Positions 60,598 through 64,000 of a DNA stretch of 64,000 nt are shown here, piece after piece. The stretch comes from Hominimerdicola alba 8 (GTDB lineage: Bacteria; Bacillota; Clostridia; Oscillospirales; Ruminococcaceae), in assembly GCF_000178155.2 (NCBI RefSeq), contig NZ_ADKM02000085.1, positions 62,001 to 126,000 of the forward strand, written 5' to 3'. The notes under the pieces were generated by a model. The model did not search any database. It saw only the letters and a program-made list of their open reading frames with translations, and was not told the DNA's origin. Position 1 is the first letter of the stretch, and every line of letters begins with the position of its first letter. The position numbers and the translations under genes were made by a program.

Positions 60598-60618
60598 ATA
60601 TAATGAAACATTTTTCAA
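60590..60618 (-). promoter_or_regulatory. Promoter of the Imm1-like/ogg1 unit
   Basis: On the - strand, TTGAAA (60613-60618) and TATAAT (60590-60595) are 17 bp apart. Confidence 0.72.
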
Positions 60619-60675
60619 GTGATTTTTTGCACAAGACTTCCTGAGCGTAAGTCTGATAAAGAAAGGACTGATACC

Positions 60676-61359
60676 ATGAGAGAAAGCATTCTTACCATAC
60701 CTGTTACCGAAATATTTGAGCCGAAATGCGGCTGTCCCATATGCCGACTGCGCGATACTCTTGAACAGCGCACTGTTGACTACATAATGGGTGCCGCCAT
60801 GATGGAACCTGATGTGCGTATCGAAACCAACAAACAAGGCTTCTGCAAGGTGCATTTTGAACAGATGCGTGCCTGCAAGAACCGTCTGTCGCTTGCACTG
60901 ATGCTGTCAACGCATCTGCAATCGCTGCAGAAGAACGTGCTAAAGCGCCAAAGCATATTTGAGGGCAAGAATGCCAAACAGAAGCGTGTTTCAGCAGTCA
61001 ACAACGACTGCTTTGTCTGCAATAAGGTCGAGTGGGGTATGTCGCGCATAATGGTGACTCTTTTTGAAATGTATGAACAGCAGAGTGAGTTTCGCTCTCT
61101 GTTCAGCGAGCAGGAGATGTTATGCCTGCCACACTATGATATGCTGGTATCTGCCTGTGAAGATAAGATGGATAAGAAAATACAGGTCGGTTTTAAGGAA
61201 GCGTGCGCGGCACTCACTGAAAAATACCTCTCTGAACTTGAAAAGGATGTTACCCACTATTGCAACATGTACGATTACCGCAACAGCGGCGCTGATGCTG
61301 ACTGGGGCAACTCAAAAGACTCGATCGAGCGTGCGATAAAATTCCTGACTACAAGGTGA
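60676..61359 (+). CDS. DUF6062-family-like cysteine-containing protein
   Basis: A 227-residue cytoplasmic protein. The N-terminus has a Cys pair (CGCPICRLRD), then GFCKVHFEQM, later NDCFVCNKVEWGMSR and a CLPHYDML segment: two CxxC...C..H sets that look like tandem zinc-binding modules. I believe this matches DUF6062, whose function is unknown. ATG 60676 follows GAAAGGACTG; upstream in-frame codons lack a site. Confidence 0.82.
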   Translation: MRESILTIPVTEIFEPKCGCPICRLRDTLEQRTVDYIMGAAMMEPDVRIETNKQGFCKVHFEQMRACKNRLSLALMLSTHLQSLQKNVLKRQSIFEGKNAKQKRVSAVNNDCFVCNKVEWGMSRIMVTLFEMYEQQSEFRSLFSEQEMLCLPHYDMLVSACEDKMDKKIQVGFKEACAALTEKYLSELEKDVTHYCNMYDYRNSGADADWGNSKDSIERAIKFLTTR

Positions 61360-61653
61360 ACTGACAGAAAAAATACACTATGATCGTATAAAAATACTGT
61401 TTTTTGTACAGAATTTTACTGTCGGAAGATATATGCTTAATAGTTGACAAAGTGTACGTATTTGTGTACTGATACGATTTTTTACCCCTAACAAATTAAT
61501 AGTGGTTTCTTTCCCCGAGAACACTCGGATACGATATAGCGGTTCAGTTTAACAGACTTCTGTTTACAAAAAAGTCATACTTTTGGCTCGAAAATCTTTC
61601 GGCTTTGTTTTCAGATTTTCGGGTCGGGTACATATTTTTGTCCATAAACAAAA
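61360..61653. other. Intergenic stretch without a recognised gene
   Basis: AT-rich. It contains TTGACA at 61444-61449 without a clear -10 and a weak hairpin (CGAAAATC and GATTTTCG near 61590-61622). Nothing else could be supported. Confidence 0.4.
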
Positions 61654-61796
61654 TTTTCAACAAAATCAAACATTGTTGAAAACGTGGAAATTACACTGCT
61701 TTTTCAACTGTTTCAACAGAGTTTTCAACATTTTCAGCGTTGATAACTGTTGATAGCTGATAAGTTTTCAACTTTTCAACATCAAATTGTTGAAAG
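61654..61796. promoter_or_regulatory. Array of TTTTCAAC/GTTGAAAA motifs
   Basis: In 143 bp there are eight exact TTTCAAC or GTTGAAA motifs, at 61654, 61675, 61701, 61711, 61722, 61765, 61773 and 61789, plus degenerate copies near 61731, 61739 and 61749. They occur in both orientations with irregular spacing, ending about 55 bp before the small membrane gene. It looks like a protein-binding array. It lacks DnaA-box consensus TTATCCACA. Confidence 0.65.
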
Positions 61797-61850
61797 TACA
61801 TTCAAATGGACTTTAATGTGAAAACCATCTGATGAAATGAGGTCGAAAGG

Positions 61851-62129
61851 TTGATAAAAGGGGTAAACAAGAAAATTATAGACATTAAGTGTACAAACAG
61901 TGAATGTTTCGATAGAGCATTGCTGTTCGTAAATGCAAACTGCATGTTCTCCGAAAATGAGAACGAAGAACTTGCGAAAAAGTATGTCGCGCGGCTGACT
62001 AAGGAGTTCAAAGATGGCGGTGAATGCTGTCACGAACAGCATCGGGCATTCACGAAAAACATTTTCGCTGTGCTGCCCTGGGTGATAGCTGCTGCTGCAC
62101 TGGCTGCAGCGATAAGATTTGCACTGTAA
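61851..62129 (+). CDS. Small membrane protein downstream of the TTTTCAAC array
   Basis: A 92-residue protein starting at TTG 61851, with GAGG 8 bases upstream. A soluble N-terminal region has an ITGKxx-like basic start and paired Cys (KCTNSECFDR; then GGECCHEQH). One hydrophobic helix covers about 72-91 at the C-terminus, so it is probably tail-anchored. No family was recognised. Confidence 0.6.
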   Translation: MIKGVNKKIIDIKCTNSECFDRALLFVNANCMFSENENEELAKKYVARLTKEFKDGGECCHEQHRAFTKNIFAVLPWVIAAAALAAAIRFAL

Positions 62130-62166
62130 ATAACAAAATTAATAAAGCGTATTTGTAACAACTGCA

Positions 62167-62205
62167 AAAAAATCCTTAAGGGCTATTGGCTTTTGAGGAT
62201 TTTTA
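62167..62205. terminator. Terminator after the 61851 gene, overlapping the rlmB promoter
   Basis: AAAAATCCTTAA and TTGAGGATTTTT form a stem with a 14-base loop and T run. The -35 of the next promoter lies inside the loop region. Confidence 0.65.
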
Positions 62206-62214
62206 TGTTATAAT
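62186..62214 (+). promoter_or_regulatory. Promoter of rlmB
   Basis: TTGGCT (62186-62191) and TATAAT (62209-62214), 17 bp apart. Confidence 0.72.
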
Positions 62215-62251
62215 GTTTTATAATTGCATTTGTTTAAAAGAGGAATTTTTT

Positions 62252-63025
62252 ATGCGTGATAAAAACGAAAAAACTAAAAATACAGAAAATGCTGCCGAAG
62301 AAGAACTTATTCTCGGCAGAAACCCCGTGATCGAAGCACTGAAAGCTGACAAACTTATTGATATTATATTTGTCAATCCCGATGCTAAAGGCTCGATCTC
62401 ACTGATACTCAAACTGGCGCGTGAGCGTGACATTCCTGTAAAGCAGGTGCGTGAGCAGAAGCTGGACTTCATGGCTCACGGTGCAGCGCATCAGGGTGTT
62501 ATCGCGATCGGTGCCTGTGCTGAGTATGTTGAGGTCGATGATATACTTAAGATAGCGGCTGACAAGGGCGAAGATCCTTTCATAATAATCTGTGACGAGA
62601 TAGAAGATCCGCATAATCTCGGTGCTATCATAAGAACGGCTGAGGCTGCGGGCGCACATGGCATCATTATCCCGAAAAGGCGCAGCGCTTCGCTCAACCA
62701 CACGGTTTTCAAGACCTCTGCGGGGGCTGCGAGCTGGCTGCCTGTGGCAAGGGTGGCAAATCTGCCTGCGGCGGTCGATGACCTGAAAAAGCAGGGCATA
62801 TGGATATACGGCACCGATGGTGCAGGTGAGAATTATTCGGGCGTAGACATGCGCGGCCCTGTTGGGCTGGTGGTCGGCTCTGAGGGCTTCGGTATGGGCA
62901 GACTTATGAAAGAGAAATGCGATTTTCTGCTCAGCCTGCCGATGGCTGGCAAGATTACTTCGCTAAACGCTTCGGTGGCGGCAGGCATATTTATGTATGA
63001 GGTCGTTCGACAGCGTGCGAAATAG
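62252..63025 (+). CDS. rlmB: 23S rRNA/tRNA 2'-O-methyltransferase, RlmB/TrmH type
   Basis: A 257-residue SPOUT methyltransferase. After an acidic N-terminal tail comes the substrate-binding domain (ILGRNPVIEALKAD) and the knotted catalytic domain with motif 1 DEIEDPHNLGAIIRTAEAAG, motif 2 GLVVGSEGFGMGRL and motif 3 LPMAGKITSLNASVAAGIF. Members methylate G2251 of 23S rRNA or related targets. AGAGGAA precedes ATG 62252. It is followed by the edge gene, which starts 16 bases later. Confidence 0.94.
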   Translation: MRDKNEKTKNTENAAEEELILGRNPVIEALKADKLIDIIFVNPDAKGSISLILKLARERDIPVKQVREQKLDFMAHGAAHQGVIAIGACAEYVEVDDILKIAADKGEDPFIIICDEIEDPHNLGAIIRTAEAAGAHGIIIPKRRSASLNHTVFKTSAGAASWLPVARVANLPAAVDDLKKQGIWIYGTDGAGENYSGVDMRGPVGLVVGSEGFGMGRLMKEKCDFLLSLPMAGKITSLNASVAAGIFMYEVVRQRAK

Positions 63026-63041
63026 ATTTGGAGTGATATGA

Positions 63042-64000
63042 TTGGCTGATAAGCATTCCATAGAAGAAATAATGTCAGAACTCAGCAAAAAGCACCATCT
63101 GCCCTCGGATGAGCAGGACGGAGATGCTTTTGATATCAGGTTCGCCCCAAAAGGTGAGGCGGTAAAGGAAGTTTTCGGCAAGAGCGATGAAGTGCGCGGG
63201 CATGATAGTTCCGTACAAAGAACTGTCAAGGCTTATGATGACAGCAGTGCGGAGAGATCTGCTGTAAGAAGTGTTTCTTCAAAGAAATTATCTGAAGGCA
63301 GTGAAAAAACTGCGGCAGAAGAGAGAACTCTTGTACGCGAAAAGCCTGTTATCCCTGTCATAAGCGAGAGTGCACCTGACGAGAAGCGGGCTGTCGATAA
63401 TGCGCGGCGCATCAGTGAATTGTCAAAGCACAGCGGCAGGGACAAGCGCAAGGGTGAACCTGCCGATGAACCTGTAAGGCGCACAAGCATCAAGGATGTT
63501 GAACTGGGGCTTGAAAATAAGCTGATAGAGGACACTGTTGAGGTCTTGAAGCATGAAACGGCTTCTTCATCGGCTGATGAAGAGTACTTTAGCAAATCTG
63601 CACAGGTAAGTGAACAGCGCCGCAAAAAGGTGGAGGACTTTGTGCTTGACGGCATGTCAGACGATCTAGAAGGATCTGATGAAGTTACACCGAAAAAGGT
63701 ATCATACGGTCAGCGTGAGTTTGAGAACTACGATGATGCACCGAAGATACTCAGTGACATAATGCAGGTAAAGAGCAACTTGTTCCTTAGGTTGTGCGTG
63801 CTTCTGTTCACCGGGCTGTCAAGTCTGCTGATAACCATTGCAAATGACCTTGAACTGCCTGTGATAAAGGTTTTTGACAGGTCGGTGTCGCCATCGGCAT
63901 ACCTGTTTTCAAACACGATAATGGGTCTGCTGGCGCTGGGCGTTTCATATAACATAATGACTGCGGGCATAAAGAACATCTTCACTCGAAAGCCTGATAA
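63042..64000 (+). CDS. Large envelope-associated protein, 3'-truncated by the window edge
   Basis: TTG 63042, with TTGGAG 8 bases upstream, opens a frame still open at base 64000 (about 319 codons seen). The first ~235 residues are highly charged and probably disordered (for example EIMSELSKKHHLPSDEQDGD). Hydrophobic helices begin at about 251-268 (FLRLCVLLFTGLSSLLITIA) and 290-308 (SNTIMGLLALGVSYNIMTAG), so the protein is membrane-embedded. I do not recognise the family. It probably shares the rlmB transcript. Confidence 0.75.
   Translation, partial: MADKHSIEEIMSELSKKHHLPSDEQDGDAFDIRFAPKGEAVKEVFGKSDEVRGHDSSVQRTVKAYDDSSAERSAVRSVSSKKLSEGSEKTAAEERTLVREKPVIPVISESAPDEKRAVDNARRISELSKHSGRDKRKGEPADEPVRRTSIKDVELGLENKLIEDTVEVLKHETASSSADEEYFSKSAQVSEQRRKKVEDFVLDGMSDDLEGSDEVTPKKVSYGQREFENYDDAPKILSDIMQVKSNLFLRLCVLLFTGLSSLLITIANDLELPVIKVFDRSVSPSAYLFSNTIMGLLALGVSYNIMTAGIKNIFTRKPD

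Noticed and set aside
61654-61796. Chromosomal or plasmid replication origin
   Set aside because: The TTTTCAAC repeats are irregular and mixed in orientation, no TTATCCACA boxes are present, and no dnaA, dnaN or rep gene is adjacent.

Overview
The window looks like chromosomal DNA from an anaerobic, low-to-moderate GC Gram-positive bacterium of the Clostridia, most likely a Ruminococcus-type member of the Oscillospiraceae. Evidence: HrcA/CIRCE heat-shock control, SpoIIGA plus pro-sigma-E, MurT/GatD, an archaeal-type aspartyl-tRNA synthetase, many sigma-A promoters with 17-bp spacing, and three beta-glucan hydrolases (GH44, GH16, GH5). No tRNA, rRNA, CRISPR array, prophage or complete insertion sequence was seen. 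Genus is inferred from gene content only.

Layout. 1-2.9 kb: paired half-ABC exporters, the first cut by the window edge. 3.1-7.4 kb: a beta-glucan island with a membrane-anchored GH44, a lipoprotein GH16 and a LacI regulator. 7.5-10 kb: murT-gatD (peptidoglycan amidation) and a small gene carrying an in-frame TGA. 10-11.3 kb: a Nudix gene set among dispersed palindromic repeats. 11.4-14 kb: a calcium-type P-type ATPase. 14.1-18.5 kb: a zinc-homeostasis cluster (Fur-family regulator, small membrane protein, a zinc-binding lipoprotein with a ZinT domain nested inside it, a COG0523 GTPase and a decayed GTPase copy). 18.9-23.8 kb: hrcA-grpE-dnaK-dnaJ. 24-26.4 kb: a membrane protein and pyruvate kinase.

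26.6-32.8 kb: a two-component system followed by a VTC polyphosphate-polymerase-like gene, a DUF4956 membrane protein and a carbohydrate-binding-type lipoprotein interrupted by an in-frame TAG. 32.9-38.3 kb: a lone receiver-like protein, aspartate-tRNA(Asn) ligase, polyphosphate:AMP phosphotransferase, and spoIIGA-sigE. 38.4-43.7 kb: a six-gene operon, DUF951-prfA-sua5-coaE-lytic transglycosylase-M18 peptidase. 43.8-49.7 kb: moxR-DUF58-transglutaminase-small membrane protein-ung. 49.9-52.8 kb: lysA and a PrsA-like lipoprotein. 52.9-54.8 kb: a putative iron regulon (DUF2325, DUF3793, FeoA, DtxR-like) with palindromic operators beside its promoters. 54.8-57.5 kb: LacI regulator, a C_GCAxxG_C_C-type protein and an intracellular GH5. 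57.9-64 kb: PrsW-like protease, OGG1, an Imm1-like protein, a DUF6062 protein, an unusual array of TTTTCAAC motifs, rlmB, and a large envelope protein running off the edge.

Themes. Surface GH44/GH16 could release beta-glucan oligomers, with GH5 acting inside the cell and LacI regulators adjoining both sets. Zinc and iron control are each organised around palindromic operators and regulators that have lost most canonical metal ligands. Polyphosphate synthesis (VTC) and use (PAP) lie within 6 kb. Two short repeat families, one modular and one a 104-bp hairpin, occupy intergenic spaces. Three genes carry disabling lesions that need read-level confirmation.
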